Made by a program: the position numbers and the translations under genes | Shown: positions 45,909 through 56,190 of the stretch, piece by piece | Position numbering within the stretch: position 1 is the stretch's first letter | Layout of the letters: each line of letters opens with the position of its first letter | Assembly: GCF_002042965.1 (NCBI RefSeq) | Contig: NZ_MZNT01000005.1 | Coordinates: 372,001-436,000, forward strand | Reading direction: 5' to 3' | DNA: 64,000 nucleotides | From: Paenibacillus sp. 32352 | GTDB lineage: Bacteria; Bacillota; Bacilli; Paenibacillales; NBRC-103111 | Notes under the pieces: model-generated | What the model was told of the DNA's origin: nothing | What the model saw: only the letters and a program-made list of their open reading frames with translations | Databases searched by the model: none

Positions 45909-46206
45909 AATTTCCCTCGCGTAAATGGATTGTTCTCTGATTTATTTCCACACTATTCCTGATTTACCTTCATTTTTGCCCTTTACCGCAGCACAGAACA
46001 TGTATATGGTACACGTTGGAAAATCATTCATAATCAAGATAATTTACGAAGTATGAATGTCGAAATATGACGCAGGACCCTTTTTTGTATGTATATGGAA
46101 CTATCCAGAACCATTTTTCACTTGAAGGCTAGTGCTTAAGTTGTGATTTTGTTCTCGAGTGGCATCCGGAAGAGCATAATGGCTTTTTTCACGAAAAGCA
46201 TTCTTC
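45909..46206. other. intergenic region before the five-gene operon
   Basis: AT-rich spacer between the SWIM gene start and the terminator of the next unit. It must hold the operon promoter, but no convincing -35/-10 pair, repeat or gene was identified. Confidence 0.5.
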
Positions 46207-46208
46207 TA

Positions 46209-46244
46209 TATAAAAAAACCAGCAAACCTTAAGGTTCACTGGTT
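46209..46244 (-). terminator. Rho-independent terminator after the CE12-PL11 gene
   Basis: 12-bp stem AACCAGTGAACC / GGTTTGCTGGTT (two G-U), TTAA loop, then TTTTTTTAT on minus. Confidence 0.85.
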
Positions 46245-46324
46245 TCTTAAGCCTATGCCGGCGACGTTTATCCATCGGGTTCGAATCGAGACTAAGTATA
46301 GCGTCTTCGGTATGCCGATGGCCT

Positions 46325-49300
46325 TTATTTGTTGTGAGGTACCGTGACTGTCGCTGATTGTACAGCTGTATTCCCGGCGGCGTCAGCAGCCGTATAAGTG
46401 ATGGTATATACACGCCCGTTTCCTTTGCCGGATCGCTCGGCACGAAGCATGAACTCCGTGTCCAATGTGCCGGGCTGCGCACCTTGAATGTCATCTGCCG
46501 TATCCCCATCGCCTAATCCATTATCAGGCTCGCTGATGGTGATAGAGGTTAGAACGACCGTCGAAACGCCCGAAAGGCTATCGTCGGCACTGACCGATGC
46601 TTTCACAGGGATCATTTTGTGATTGGCCGGCCATAACTCGGTTTTATCCAAAACAAGGTTTAAGGTCGGTGCCGTTTTGTCAATTCTAACGAGTACGGTA
46701 TGAGGTGCTTCAGCGCCGCCTTGGTTGTCTGCGCTCCAGTAGGTTAGCGTATGCGTTCCTTCATTAGATAAGGTAACGGATGTACCCTTTTGCTCTGCGC
46801 CGCCATTCACCGTGTAATAGGTACCGCCCACGCCGGAGCCGTTGTCTTGAGCCGTTAAGGTTACGGTAACGTCATGATTGATCCAGCCTGCGGGAGCATT
46901 GTCAGTGGTTGTCGGCGGAACGGAAGAAACTGGCTCATTCACTACGGCAAGACGAGGTGCAGGAGGCTCCTCCATGTCGGTTCCCAGGTAGAAGCTTGTA
47001 TGGGGCGGCTGGTTATACCCTGTATTTTGCCATGCGACTCCCAGGCGATAGATCGGATCATGCATGAGCGTACGAAGCCGCGTATCGGTCACCGAGGTTG
47101 TCGTATAGATGCGGAGCTCCGTGCTGTCCGTATTTCTCCAGATCACCTCTTCCCGCCAATCGCCAAACAGGTCCGCCTGCAGGTTGGGCGTAGCCTTGGT
47201 GCTGTTATTGGATAAAGCGCCTTCGGCCGTAAACAAACGGTTCGTCTTATGGTTGACATAGTCCCATTTGTCAATGTGGTTATCGTCCAAGAGCTCACGG
47301 CTCAAGTCGCCGTCCCACCAGATCCCGAAGTTCGTGGAGCTTGGAATCGTTGTGCTGATCAGCTCTCCTTTTGCACTATATAGACCTGTAAGCGGGATAT
47401 GCTGGGCATCGGTAATCGTTGCCGACCACATTTCTTCCCCCAAATAATTCGGGTCGATATCTGCCGACATGCCGCGTCCGGTATCGATTCCCGTCCATAC
47501 GCCCCATAGGATTTCACCCGTTCGAGCGTCTCTTAATTCCATGCCGTAAGGGGAATTGGTGTGTTCATGCACATTAAAGAACTCCAGGCCCGGTCTCGAT
47601 GGGTCCAGATCTCCCAGATGCTGGGCGTCCCCGTGACCAAGTCCCGTGTTATAAAGCGGCGTTCCGTCATCGTCGATAGCCATAGCTCCGAAAGTGATCT
47701 CATCCTTGCCGTCGACGTCCACGTCCCCGATCGACAGGTTGTGATCGCCCTGCCCGGTATAAGCTTCACCGATTCCTTCATCATTGGTGTCGAAGCGCCA
47801 TCTTTTCTTCAACGTACCGTTCTTGAAATCATAGGCGACGATCACGGTTCTGGTATAATAGCCCCTGCTGACAACTAAGCTCGGATGCTCGCCGTCCAGG
47901 TAAGCGACTGCAGCCAGGAAACGGTCCACCCGGTTGCCGTACGTATCCCCCCAGTCGCCGACGACTCCGCGAGGCGGGTCGTAGCTCGTTGTTGTGACAG
48001 CTTTGCCTGTCATGCCGTCAAATACCGTTAAGTACTCCGGTCCTTGGAGCACATAGCCGCTGCTGTTCCGGTGATCTGCTGCAGGATCCCCTATAACGGC
48101 ACCTGTGCCGTCGATTGTACCGTCGGCCGTTTTGAAAGCGACCTCCGCCTTGCCGTCGCCATCCAGGTCATACACCTGGAATTGGGTATAGTGAGCTCCC
48201 GCACGGATGTTAGGACCGAGGTCTATGCGCCATAGCCTCGTGCCGTCCAGCTTGTAAGCATCCATATATACATTGCCGGTATATCCGGATTGCGAGTTAT
48301 CCTTGGAGTTGGTAGGATCCCACTTTACGATCAATTCATAGGTCCCGTCTCCATCCAGATCGCCGACGCTGGTGTCGTTTGCGCGATAAGTATAGGCTTC
48401 TCCGGATTTCGTCACTCCTCCATCAGGCTTCTGGATAGGAACGGACAAATAATTGTGCTGCCATACGGTCACATCTTTGGAAGCAGCCTTCTCTTTACCG
48501 CCGATCATCGTCCTTAACTGATACACAGACGAATCCGTGCCGGCTTCATCGAGCAGATTGGTAGCTCCTGTCAGTGGTTCTGCATTAACCTTGACCCCGT
48601 CGCGGTACAGATTGAAAGCAATGTCGGAGGGGTCCGTTCCGAGCATTTTCCAGCCTACATACACTCCATGATCTTGTTGAACCGCTACCAGCGCCCGATC
48701 GAGATATTCGGCTTGCCGGTACAGCACGGTAACGGCCGGTGTTGCCAGCACCTCGGATGGACCGGAGATGCCGCCTGCACTGACAGCCGCTACTTTGTAA
48801 TAGTAGGGAATCGTCGTTAGCACGGTCTTATCGGTGTAGCTAGGCTGATGGGCTTTCCCAATCAGCTCGAAGGTGCTGTCGCTCGACTTCGCGCGGTAAA
48901 TGTTATAGGTTTGGGCACCTGCCGCGGCGTCCCAGCTAAAGGTCAGGTCGTTCTTATTGACGTTCACCGTCTGAAGGTTTCCTGGTACGGCCGGTATTGG
49001 AACATTCGGATCAATCATGGATACGATGAGCGAAGCGGATGGACCGGTTTCCGTGGAAGCCGCATCTACCGTCGTCACTTGATATTCGTACTCCAGCCCT
49101 ACATCAACCGTGCTATCAACATAAGCAATTGTCGAAGCGCTGCCCAGCAGCTGAAACTTGAGCGATCCGGCAATTCTGCGGTAAACGTTATATTGGGCCG
49201 CATCCTCAACCCCCGTCCACGATAATGAAGCGGAAGGCTGCTCTGGATCTGTGTTCTTCGCATCGATCTTCAGATTAGTCGGCGCCATCAGAATCGGAGT

Positions 49301-52270
49301 AATCTCCAGACCGTTAACTATCGCCGTTGCACCCCCGAATTTGAAGTTCATTTGGCCGTCATTAACGGAGATCTGGGAAATGATCTTTTCGGTAACGGAT
49401 TTATTGCCTGCCGACACGGTTCCGTAATCTTTCCCTTCGACGGCGACGCTCGTTCTGGCGCTTCCCAAATAGTCGCCGACATACAGCTTCGCGGAATAAA
49501 GACCGTTCGGCAGGTCGACCATGAATTCCCAGCCGACATTGAAATACCCAAGCCAGTCGCGGAGAAGGTCGGTGCCGGTAGCGCGGTCGCGGCCGATCAT
49601 TCCTGTCGGGTCCTTAATCCCGTAGCCTCTTTCGGCCGTGTATACAGTAGAAAGATTTACCCCCGTATAACCGTCTTGAACGGGTGAAGCGGCCAAACCG
49701 AAATCGAACAAGAGCGTGGCGTGCTTCGTGACGATAACAACAGCGTCCGATTTCTCGGATTCGCCTCTGCCATTCACAGCTGTCACGACAACGTGATAGG
49801 TTAGCCCTTCACTCATCCCTTGAAGCGTTAGAGTCGGAACGGTTGATGAGCCTACCAAGACGTAGTCGTTGTCGGAGGCCAGCTTTCTATAAATTTTATA
49901 AATATCTGCACCTTCTACTGCATTCCACGTCAGTACAGCGCCTGCATTGCTGATACTGCTTGCCATAACTCCCGTCGGCTTCACCGGAAGCTCCGCAGGC
50001 GGTTCAACATCCGTGACGTAGGCGGATAACGGGATGTTCAAACCTTTTATTCCCCCTGATAGGAGACGTGCGATCTGGATGGCTCCGTATTCCTGGAAGT
50101 GCGTATTGTCCGAGCTTCCGTTCGGGAAGGCTGTATAGACTCCGGCAGGAACATGAAGGAACACGGCCAGCGTGCCTATGGGACCGATCGTGTCATAGTA
50201 AGCCCGGCTTAATGTGCTGAGATCGACGAGCGGGACGTCCATTTCTTGAGCCAGCTCTTTCATCGCATTCACGTACGCCGGAAAGCTGACGTTAAAGCTG
50301 CCCGTTGTCGAGTTATAATCCCTCCGTCCGACAGGGGTTACCAGAATCGGTACGGCACCGCGCTGCCTGGCGCCAGTAATATATGTTTTTAAGTAATTTT
50401 TATAGTCCTCGGGGGAAGCATAGCGTTCCGGGATGGACACGGTCGCATCATTATGTCCGAACTGGATCAGGAAGTAATCGTTGGGCTTCAACGCCCGCAG
50501 AATGTTATCCAGGCGCCCTTCCAGAAGGAAGCTTTTGCTGCTGCGGCCTCCAATGGACTGGTTGCTGAAGGTAATGTCGGGAGTGAAGTAACGGGAGATC
50601 ATCTGCCCCCAGCCCGCTTGAGGCTTCCAATAGGGATCGTAGGTTTGTACGGTAGAATCCCCTGCGATATACACGGTAGGTGTTTCGCCTGCTGCCCTCT
50701 CCGCTAGTTTGGAAATGACCAGACCGTTAATTTTGGGCGCAGATCCCGAAAAGAGGATATTCAGCTGTCCGTCAACAAGCGCGACTTCGAATGTCTGCTC
50801 CAAATATTCGCCTGCAGCCTTCGGAGTGAGGGCAATTTTATTCGCTGTCATGCCTTCAACGGACACAGCCACTTCCGTTGCGGCATTGGCATCCCCTGCG
50901 ATGACCGTTACGGCGTAGTCCCCGTTCGGCAGATCGACATTAAAGGTCGTGCCGGCAGGCGACAAATAATCGGATTTCAACGGATCTGTCGTGCTGCTGC
51001 TGCCGGAACCGACAAGAGCAGGATCGGCAAAGCCGTATTTCAGCTGAGGCGTATATGCCACGGGAGCCGCGATACCGAAATAGCCGTCAGCTACAGGGCC
51101 GGGTCCGAAGTCGATTTTCAGCGGAAAGCCTTGTGGAAGCTCGGCGGGAGCAATGTATACGGTGCTTGCAGCCACTCCGGAAGCCTCGGAAACTCCTGCT
51201 GTATTCGAGGCCTTAACCTGGTAGTAATGAACTATGGAGGTATCGACAGCAGAATCTGTAAATGCAGCCGCAGTTACCTTGCCTAGCTCGGTGAAGGGTC
51301 CAGCTGCCGCTTCCGAACGGAATACCGTGTAGCTGGCTGCACCATCCGATGGCGACCATTGTACAACCACGCTGTTCGCATTGACACCGCTTACAATTAC
51401 ATTCGCCGGGGGTGCAGGAATCGCAGCTTTTTGCCCTACTTGCGCCGTTACCGGACTGCTGGCCGCAGACTCAAGTCCGACTGCATTCAGAGCCGTAACT
51501 TGATACGAATAGGCATTTCCGATAGAAACGGCCGTATCCGTGTACGAATTCACCGCTACTTGCTTGATAAAATCATAATTCGTGTCACTGTTCACCGCCC
51601 GGTACACGTGGTAGTAGACGGAATCGGTTACGCTGCTCCAGCTTAGGGATACGGAAGCTGCTCCGGGTGTTGCATTGATGTTGGTTACGGTTAAAGCTTG
51701 GGGTGCGGACGGTGGCGTCTCGGGCACTTGTTCAATGACAAGACCGTTCAAATAACCGTAGCCTCCGGTGGCGCCTGTAGAGATATCCACGGTCAGCTGC
51801 CCGTCAGTAACCCTGGTGTTGTAGGTTGCCTGTGCGATCGCCGTCTTGGTAGTTATCGTTCCTTTCGTTACCCCCTCCAGAGCCACTTTGGTCTTCGTCT
51901 GAGAGGTGCCTGCGAGCAGGTCGCCCGAATACACCGTTATGTTATAGCTGCCGTTCGGGATGTCCGCCAGGAACGTGAAGGCCGAGCCCAGGACAAAATC
52001 GTTAGTCATCGCATTGCCGCCCGACCGGTTCCTGGATGCCTGGGCTGACACAAGTCCGTATCCCCGCTCCGGCGTATAGATCATCTGGTCATGAACTTGA
52101 GCATAGCCTTCCATGACCGGACTGTTCACCGTGCCGAAGTCGAATTTCTTCACGAATAACTCATCTGCATGGGCGATGGGTTCACTGTAAGGTAAGATCG
52201 AGAGTAAAGTTGTGAAAATCAAAAGACAACATAAGAGAGAGGCTGTGAATCTGCTTACCATCCTCTTCAT
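46325..52270 (-). CDS. secreted multimodular CE12 acetylesterase - PL11 rhamnogalacturonan lyase
   Basis: 1981 residues. Signal peptide (1-35); malectin-like domain (37-182); FN3 (187-277, 284-374); malectin-like (383-521); SGNH/CE12 esterase (~530-750: GDST 537-540, IGGRS 573-577, GHND 605-608, DNTH 721-724); FN3 (762-848); malectin-like (851-992); FN3 (995-1085, 1092-1178); PL11 lyase (1182-1777) with calcium-binding DLDGDG repeats (GDLDGDGTYEL, YDLDGDGKAEV, GDVDVDGKDEI); two Ig-like domains to the end. It deacetylates and cleaves rhamnogalacturonan I outside the cell. No sortase or SLH anchor. Separate enzymes in B. subtilis (RhgT, YesW/YesX) do these steps. Follows the importer genes. Confidence 0.9.
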   Translation of the reverse strand: MKRMVSRFTASLLCCLLIFTTLLSILPYSEPIAHADELFVKKFDFGTVNSPVMEGYAQVHDQMIYTPERGYGLVSAQASRNRSGGNAMTNDFVLGSAFTFLADIPNGSYNITVYSGDLLAGTSQTKTKVALEGVTKGTITTKTAIAQATYNTRVTDGQLTVDISTGATGGYGYLNGLVIEQVPETPPSAPQALTVTNINATPGAASVSLSWSSVTDSVYYHVYRAVNSDTNYDFIKQVAVNSYTDTAVSIGNAYSYQVTALNAVGLESAASSPVTAQVGQKAAIPAPPANVIVSGVNANSVVVQWSPSDGAASYTVFRSEAAAGPFTELGKVTAAAFTDSAVDTSIVHYYQVKASNTAGVSEASGVAASTVYIAPAELPQGFPLKIDFGPGPVADGYFGIAAPVAYTPQLKYGFADPALVGSGSSSTTDPLKSDYLSPAGTTFNVDLPNGDYAVTVIAGDANAATEVAVSVEGMTANKIALTPKAAGEYLEQTFEVALVDGQLNILFSGSAPKINGLVISKLAERAAGETPTVYIAGDSTVQTYDPYWKPQAGWGQMISRYFTPDITFSNQSIGGRSSKSFLLEGRLDNILRALKPNDYFLIQFGHNDATVSIPERYASPEDYKNYLKTYITGARQRGAVPILVTPVGRRDYNSTTGSFNVSFPAYVNAMKELAQEMDVPLVDLSTLSRAYYDTIGPIGTLAVFLHVPAGVYTAFPNGSSDNTHFQEYGAIQIARLLSGGIKGLNIPLSAYVTDVEPPAELPVKPTGVMASSISNAGAVLTWNAVEGADIYKIYRKLASDNDYVLVGSSTVPTLTLQGMSEGLTYHVVVTAVNGRGESEKSDAVVIVTKHATLLFDFGLAASPVQDGYTGVNLSTVYTAERGYGIKDPTGMIGRDRATGTDLLRDWLGYFNVGWEFMVDLPNGLYSAKLYVGDYLGSARTSVAVEGKDYGTVSAGNKSVTEKIISQISVNDGQMNFKFGGATAIVNGLEITPILMAPTNLKIDAKNTDPEQPSASLSWTGVEDAAQYNVYRRIAGSLKFQLLGSASTIAYVDSTVDVGLEYEYQVTTVDAASTETGPSASLIVSMIDPNVPIPAVPGNLQTVNVNKNDLTFSWDAAAGAQTYNIYRAKSSDSTFELIGKAHQPSYTDKTVLTTIPYYYKVAAVSAGGISGPSEVLATPAVTVLYRQAEYLDRALVAVQQDHGVYVGWKMLGTDPSDIAFNLYRDGVKVNAEPLTGATNLLDEAGTDSSVYQLRTMIGGKEKAASKDVTVWQHNYLSVPIQKPDGGVTKSGEAYTYRANDTSVGDLDGDGTYELIVKWDPTNSKDNSQSGYTGNVYMDAYKLDGTRLWRIDLGPNIRAGAHYTQFQVYDLDGDGKAEVAFKTADGTIDGTGAVIGDPAADHRNSSGYVLQGPEYLTVFDGMTGKAVTTTSYDPPRGVVGDWGDTYGNRVDRFLAAVAYLDGEHPSLVVSRGYYTRTVIVAYDFKNGTLKKRWRFDTNDEGIGEAYTGQGDHNLSIGDVDVDGKDEITFGAMAIDDDGTPLYNTGLGHGDAQHLGDLDPSRPGLEFFNVHEHTNSPYGMELRDARTGEILWGVWTGIDTGRGMSADIDPNYLGEEMWSATITDAQHIPLTGLYSAKGELISTTIPSSTNFGIWWDGDLSRELLDDNHIDKWDYVNHKTNRLFTAEGALSNNSTKATPNLQADLFGDWREEVIWRNTDSTELRIYTTTSVTDTRLRTLMHDPIYRLGVAWQNTGYNQPPHTSFYLGTDMEEPPAPRLAVVNEPVSSVPPTTTDNAPAGWINHDVTVTLTAQDNGSGVGGTYYTVNGGAEQKGTSVTLSNEGTHTLTYWSADNQGGAEAPHTVLVRIDKTAPTLNLVLDKTELWPANHKMIPVKASVSADDSLSGVSTVVLTSITISEPDNGLGDGDTADDIQGAQPGTLDTEFMLRAERSGKGNGRVYTITYTAADAAGNTAVQSATVTVPHNK

Positions 52271-52453
52271 ATACGATATTCCCCGCTTTCTTTGTCATTT
52301 TCATCAAAAAAGATAACGTGTGCTATTTCTGCTGTCCCCGCTTTCTGAATGGTTTGCCCGGCAAGCTTCTCAAGGTTACATGGCGATCATCTCCTCTCCG
52401 GATTCATGATCCTGCAAGAGATCCATTAGTGCTCGCATTTGTAAAAATATTGC

Positions 52454-52494
52454 AGAATCGCCGGATACCCCGATATGGTTTGCCCGGCGATTCT
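52454..52494. terminator. hairpin terminator after the binding-protein gene
   Basis: Perfect 11-bp stem AGAATCGCCGG / CCGGCGATTCT with a 19-nt loop, 15 nt after the stop; T-rich on both sides. Confidence 0.65.
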
Positions 52495-52508
52495 TTTCCA
52501 ATCCCTGA

Positions 52509-54155
52509 TTAGCGTTTTTGATAACGCTTGGAAGCTTCCTCATACATCTTAACAATTTGATCGATTCCCATCGTTTGAATCGTTTTTGTAAACTTGTCGT
52601 ATTCGGAGAGCGGTGTCTTGCCTGTAATAAATTTGGTCATCATCTCGTTCAAGTACGTCGTGATAGGATTCATGACGGAAGCATTCAGCCTCGACTCATC
52701 CTCCGTGAAACGCAAGGTTGGAAGCGGGAGCGAGTCGTCAGCTTTCATCCATACGATGTTCGCCTCCTTCTGCCCTTGGAAGGTCAGCAAGGAATCGAGA
52801 TATCGGCTGTCCTGATTCATGGGACCGTCCATAATGGAGAGAGCATAGGAAGCAAGCGCTTGGTCATACGTCAATTTCGGATTTTTCAAAATCTTATCCG
52901 TAAATTTGATCGTGCTGCCCTCTTTCGTATAACTGTCACCCTCTATGCCAAAATTAAACAGATCATGGCCTTGAGGACTGTAGTTAAAGTCCATCCATTG
53001 CACAATATACTTGATCTTGTTCTTATCCGCCGAGGAGGTGATCGCTTCTCCATAGGTTAGTACTTTCGTGTTAAGCGTAAAGGTGGAGTACGGCTTCCCG
53101 GCAGACCCCGTCGGCCACGGCGTGCCGGCCAGGTCAAACTGCGGATTTGACTCCTTCATCAGGTTAAAGTATTTCCCCATGCCGCTGAATACCCCGCCTT
53201 GGTATGCCCCGGCCAGGTTATTGGTCACTTTGTAATCGAAGGCTTTGGAATCGTTCGTCATGATTTCCGGATCGATTAGCCCTTCCGCATACCATTTCGC
53301 CATCGTCTCGATAAATTTCTTGTATTCCGGCTGGAGCGGGCCGTAGACGATTTTGCCGTCCTTGAACTGCATGCCGCCGAGCACGCCGAAGGCGGGAGCG
53401 AAATCATGAAGCCGGGTCATGTTGCCCGCCCCGTTGTTTCCTGTAAATGGAAGCTCATCCTTCTTCCCGTTACCGTTAGGATCATTTTCCCGGAAAGCTT
53501 TCAGGACGGTATACCACTCGTCAATGGTCGTCGGCATTTTTAAATTCAGCTTATCCAGCCAGTCTTTTCGAATGATCAACCCGGCGGTAGCATTCAGTTT
53601 CTTGGCATCGCTTCGAATGTAGGGGAACATGTAGATCGTGCCGTCATCCAGCGAAATCTGTTTTTTGATTTCCGGATCGGACTCAATCAGCTTCTTCAGG
53701 TTCGGCGCATATTTATCGATGTATTCATTCAGTTTGATGATCCGCCCGTCCGCGAGCATCTTCTCCGGCCCGCCCACAGCGTCGGCCCAATTGTAGTAGA
53801 TGACATCCGGCATATCGTTCGTGGCAACCAGCAGGTTAAACTGGTCTTTCTGCTGCCCTAACGGCGGATGGGTCCAATTGACCTTAATTCCGGTCAGCTC
53901 CTCCTTCTTTTTGTAAGCGGCCATTTCACCGAAATTTTGCAGTGAGGCGGTCAGCTTGGGGTCATTCGCGCGCCAATAGCTGATGGTAATCGGCTCCTTC
54001 GTGATAGGCAGCGGAATCGAGGTCAACGCTTCCTCCTTCGTCCCGGGCGACGTGCTTGCACCTGGGGCAGATTCCCCTCCTTTATCGGAGCATCCGGCGA
54101 AGAGGCTGGCCGTCATAAGCGTACAGCAGGCAACAGGCAATAGCTTTTTCTTCAT
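52509..54155 (-). CDS. extracellular sugar-binding lipoprotein (LplA/YtcQ-like)
   Basis: 548 residues from MKKKLLPV; lipobox LFAGCSDKG. Large type-II-like solute-binding protein typical of Paenibacillus/Bacillus LplABC-type importers (WTHPPLGQQKDQFNLLVAT, cited in part; LNEYIDKYAPNLKKL). Presents rhamnogalacturonan oligosaccharides to the two permeases just upstream. GTG 54161 and ATG 54173 are alternative starts. No ATPase gene is nearby: such systems use a shared MsmX-type ATPase. Confidence 0.88.
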   Translation of the reverse strand: MKKKLLPVACCTLMTASLFAGCSDKGGESAPGASTSPGTKEEALTSIPLPITKEPITISYWRANDPKLTASLQNFGEMAAYKKKEELTGIKVNWTHPPLGQQKDQFNLLVATNDMPDVIYYNWADAVGGPEKMLADGRIIKLNEYIDKYAPNLKKLIESDPEIKKQISLDDGTIYMFPYIRSDAKKLNATAGLIIRKDWLDKLNLKMPTTIDEWYTVLKAFRENDPNGNGKKDELPFTGNNGAGNMTRLHDFAPAFGVLGGMQFKDGKIVYGPLQPEYKKFIETMAKWYAEGLIDPEIMTNDSKAFDYKVTNNLAGAYQGGVFSGMGKYFNLMKESNPQFDLAGTPWPTGSAGKPYSTFTLNTKVLTYGEAITSSADKNKIKYIVQWMDFNYSPQGHDLFNFGIEGDSYTKEGSTIKFTDKILKNPKLTYDQALASYALSIMDGPMNQDSRYLDSLLTFQGQKEANIVWMKADDSLPLPTLRFTEDESRLNASVMNPITTYLNEMMTKFITGKTPLSEYDKFTKTIQTMGIDQIVKMYEEASKRYQKR

Positions 54156-54183
54156 TGACACAATCATCCCCATTTATGTTTAT

Positions 54184-55053
54184 TTATTGTTTAACGGCGC
54201 CGATTAAAGCACCTTGGACAAAATACTTTTGGATAAACGGATAAACCATCATAATCGGCAGCGTGGAAATAATAATCGTCGCATACTTGATGTTCTCGCC
54301 GATTGCATAGCCGGTATCCGCTCCTGCACCCATGGCCTCCGTGCTATTGCTGAGCAAAATGTCCCTAAGCACAATTTGTATCGGGTATAATTCCTGCTTG
54401 CGCAAATACAGGAGAGGCGCCATGAAATCGTTCCAATGATCTACTGCGTAATACAATGTCATTACTGCAAGGATTGCTTTGGAGACCGGCAGCACAATCC
54501 GGAACAAAATGGTGAAGTCATTAGCGCCGTCCAATTTGGCGGATTCCAGCATTTCGTTCGGTATGCTCTCGAAATTGGTCTTCATAATTATGAAGTAGAA
54601 GGTGCTTATGGCCGCAGGAATGATGATGGCCAGCCGGCTATTGACCAGCCCGAGGTTTTGCACGAGCAAAAAGGTCGGAATCATACCGCCGCTGAAAAAC
54701 ATCGTAAAGGTTATCAGCTTCATGATGAGCTTTCGTCCGTACAGATCGGTTCTGGACAGCGCATAGGCCGCGAGTGACGTCATCAGCAGATTGACCGCCG
54801 TTCCGACGATTACATAAAACAATGTGTTCATATACCCGGTATAAATCTTGGGATTGTGAAACACTTGCTTGTACGCCTCTAGCTGGAACCCTGCGGGTAA
54901 TAGCATGAACGACCTGCTCCGCAGAAGCGCATCCGGATCGCTGACGGAGGAATTGAAAATATAGAGCATCGGGTATACCGACAGTACAATCACAAGAGAT
55001 AGCAGCAAATAGTTAAATCCGTCAAATATTCGTTCGCCTACCGATTGTTTCAT
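54184..55053 (-). CDS. sugar ABC transporter permease, LplC/YtcP-like
   Basis: 289 residues, six membrane segments, EAA loop ESAKLDGANDFTILFRIVLP and the C-terminal QKYFVQGALIGAVKQ of this subfamily. Forms the channel with the LplB-like permease. ATG 55053 follows GGGGTGA; 13 nt after the preceding gene. Confidence 0.92.
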   Translation of the reverse strand: MKQSVGERIFDGFNYLLLSLVIVLSVYPMLYIFNSSVSDPDALLRSRSFMLLPAGFQLEAYKQVFHNPKIYTGYMNTLFYVIVGTAVNLLMTSLAAYALSRTDLYGRKLIMKLITFTMFFSGGMIPTFLLVQNLGLVNSRLAIIIPAAISTFYFIIMKTNFESIPNEMLESAKLDGANDFTILFRIVLPVSKAILAVMTLYYAVDHWNDFMAPLLYLRKQELYPIQIVLRDILLSNSTEAMGAGADTGYAIGENIKYATIIISTLPIMMVYPFIQKYFVQGALIGAVKQ

Positions 55054-55066
55054 GGTTTCACCCCTG

Positions 55067-56029
55067 CTACCATAGACTCGTTGAATTCGCTTTTCGGCTC
55101 AAGGTGTTCGCAATGACGAGGAACGAAAAGTTGATCACACCGTTAAACAAGCCGATAGCGGTCGAATACGTGTAATTCGCTTCCAGTACGCCGGACCGGT
55201 AGACGAAGGTAGAAATAACATCGGATACTTCATATGTGGATGCGGTTTGCATCAGCAAAATTTTTTGGAAGTCCGCATTCATGATAGCTCCCAGGCGCAA
55301 AATCAGCATAATGATCATCGTAGGCATGATCCCGGGAATCGTGATGTGAAGCAGCTGCTTCCATCTTCCGGCCCCATCGACCTTGGCTGCCTCGTACAAT
55401 TGGGAGTCAATATTCGAAAGCGCTGCCAAAAAGATGATGGAAGCCCATCCCGCCCCCTGCCAAATGTTAGACAGGATGTACATCGGCCGGAACATATCCG
55501 ATTCCGTAAAGAACATCACCGGACCCAAACTGAAGAGTGCGCGAATGACGTTAAACAGCCCGCCATCCAAAGAGGAAAATGCCTTCAGCATTCCTACCAC
55601 AACAACGACAGAAATAAAGTGCGGCAGGTAGCTTACGGTTTGCACCGTCCGTTTAAACACCTTGCTCCTCACTTCATGCAGCAGTAAGGCCAGCACGATA
55701 GGCGCCGGAAAACCGAAGACAATGCTGTAGAAACTTAATACCACCGTATTCCGAAGCAGTCTCCAGAAATAGAAGCTTTTGAAGAACGTTATGAAGTTGT
55801 CTAACCCGATCCATGTCCCTGCAAAAATTCCTTTTACCGGACTATAGCTTTTCTGAAATGCCATCAAAAGACCATACATCGGTCCGTAATGGAAAATCAA
55901 ATAGTAGGCAAGAACGGGTACAAGCATCAAATACACATACTTGTTCCTTACAAGTTCTCTTTTCAAGAAGGCAATTTTGCTTCTCGGGACCGCAACACCC
56001 TTCCCAGCCAGTTCATGCTTTAATTCCAC
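55067..56029 (-). CDS. sugar ABC transporter permease, LplB/YteP-like
   Basis: 320 residues, six membrane segments, EAA loop YEAAKVDGAGRWKQLLHITI and the family start YVYLMLVPVLAYYLIFHYGP. GTG start 56029 with GGGAGG 8 nt upstream. Pairs with the LplC-like permease. Confidence 0.92.
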   Translation of the reverse strand: MELKHELAGKGVAVPRSKIAFLKRELVRNKYVYLMLVPVLAYYLIFHYGPMYGLLMAFQKSYSPVKGIFAGTWIGLDNFITFFKSFYFWRLLRNTVVLSFYSIVFGFPAPIVLALLLHEVRSKVFKRTVQTVSYLPHFISVVVVVGMLKAFSSLDGGLFNVIRALFSLGPVMFFTESDMFRPMYILSNIWQGAGWASIIFLAALSNIDSQLYEAAKVDGAGRWKQLLHITIPGIMPTMIIMLILRLGAIMNADFQKILLMQTASTYEVSDVISTFVYRSGVLEANYTYSTAIGLFNGVINFSFLVIANTLSRKANSTSLW

Positions 56030-56190
56030 GGTTTAAGCCTCCCACTTTGAAAGTATAATTCGCAGCTGGTTCTCAGATTAGCATGTAATCCTCCTCTAGA
56101 AAATAATCACATCTTATGATTATTTAGGTAAATGAACAAGAGGCTTGCTTATCGGCTCTAGTGACCGTAAGAAAGCCTCTTTGCTTGTGA

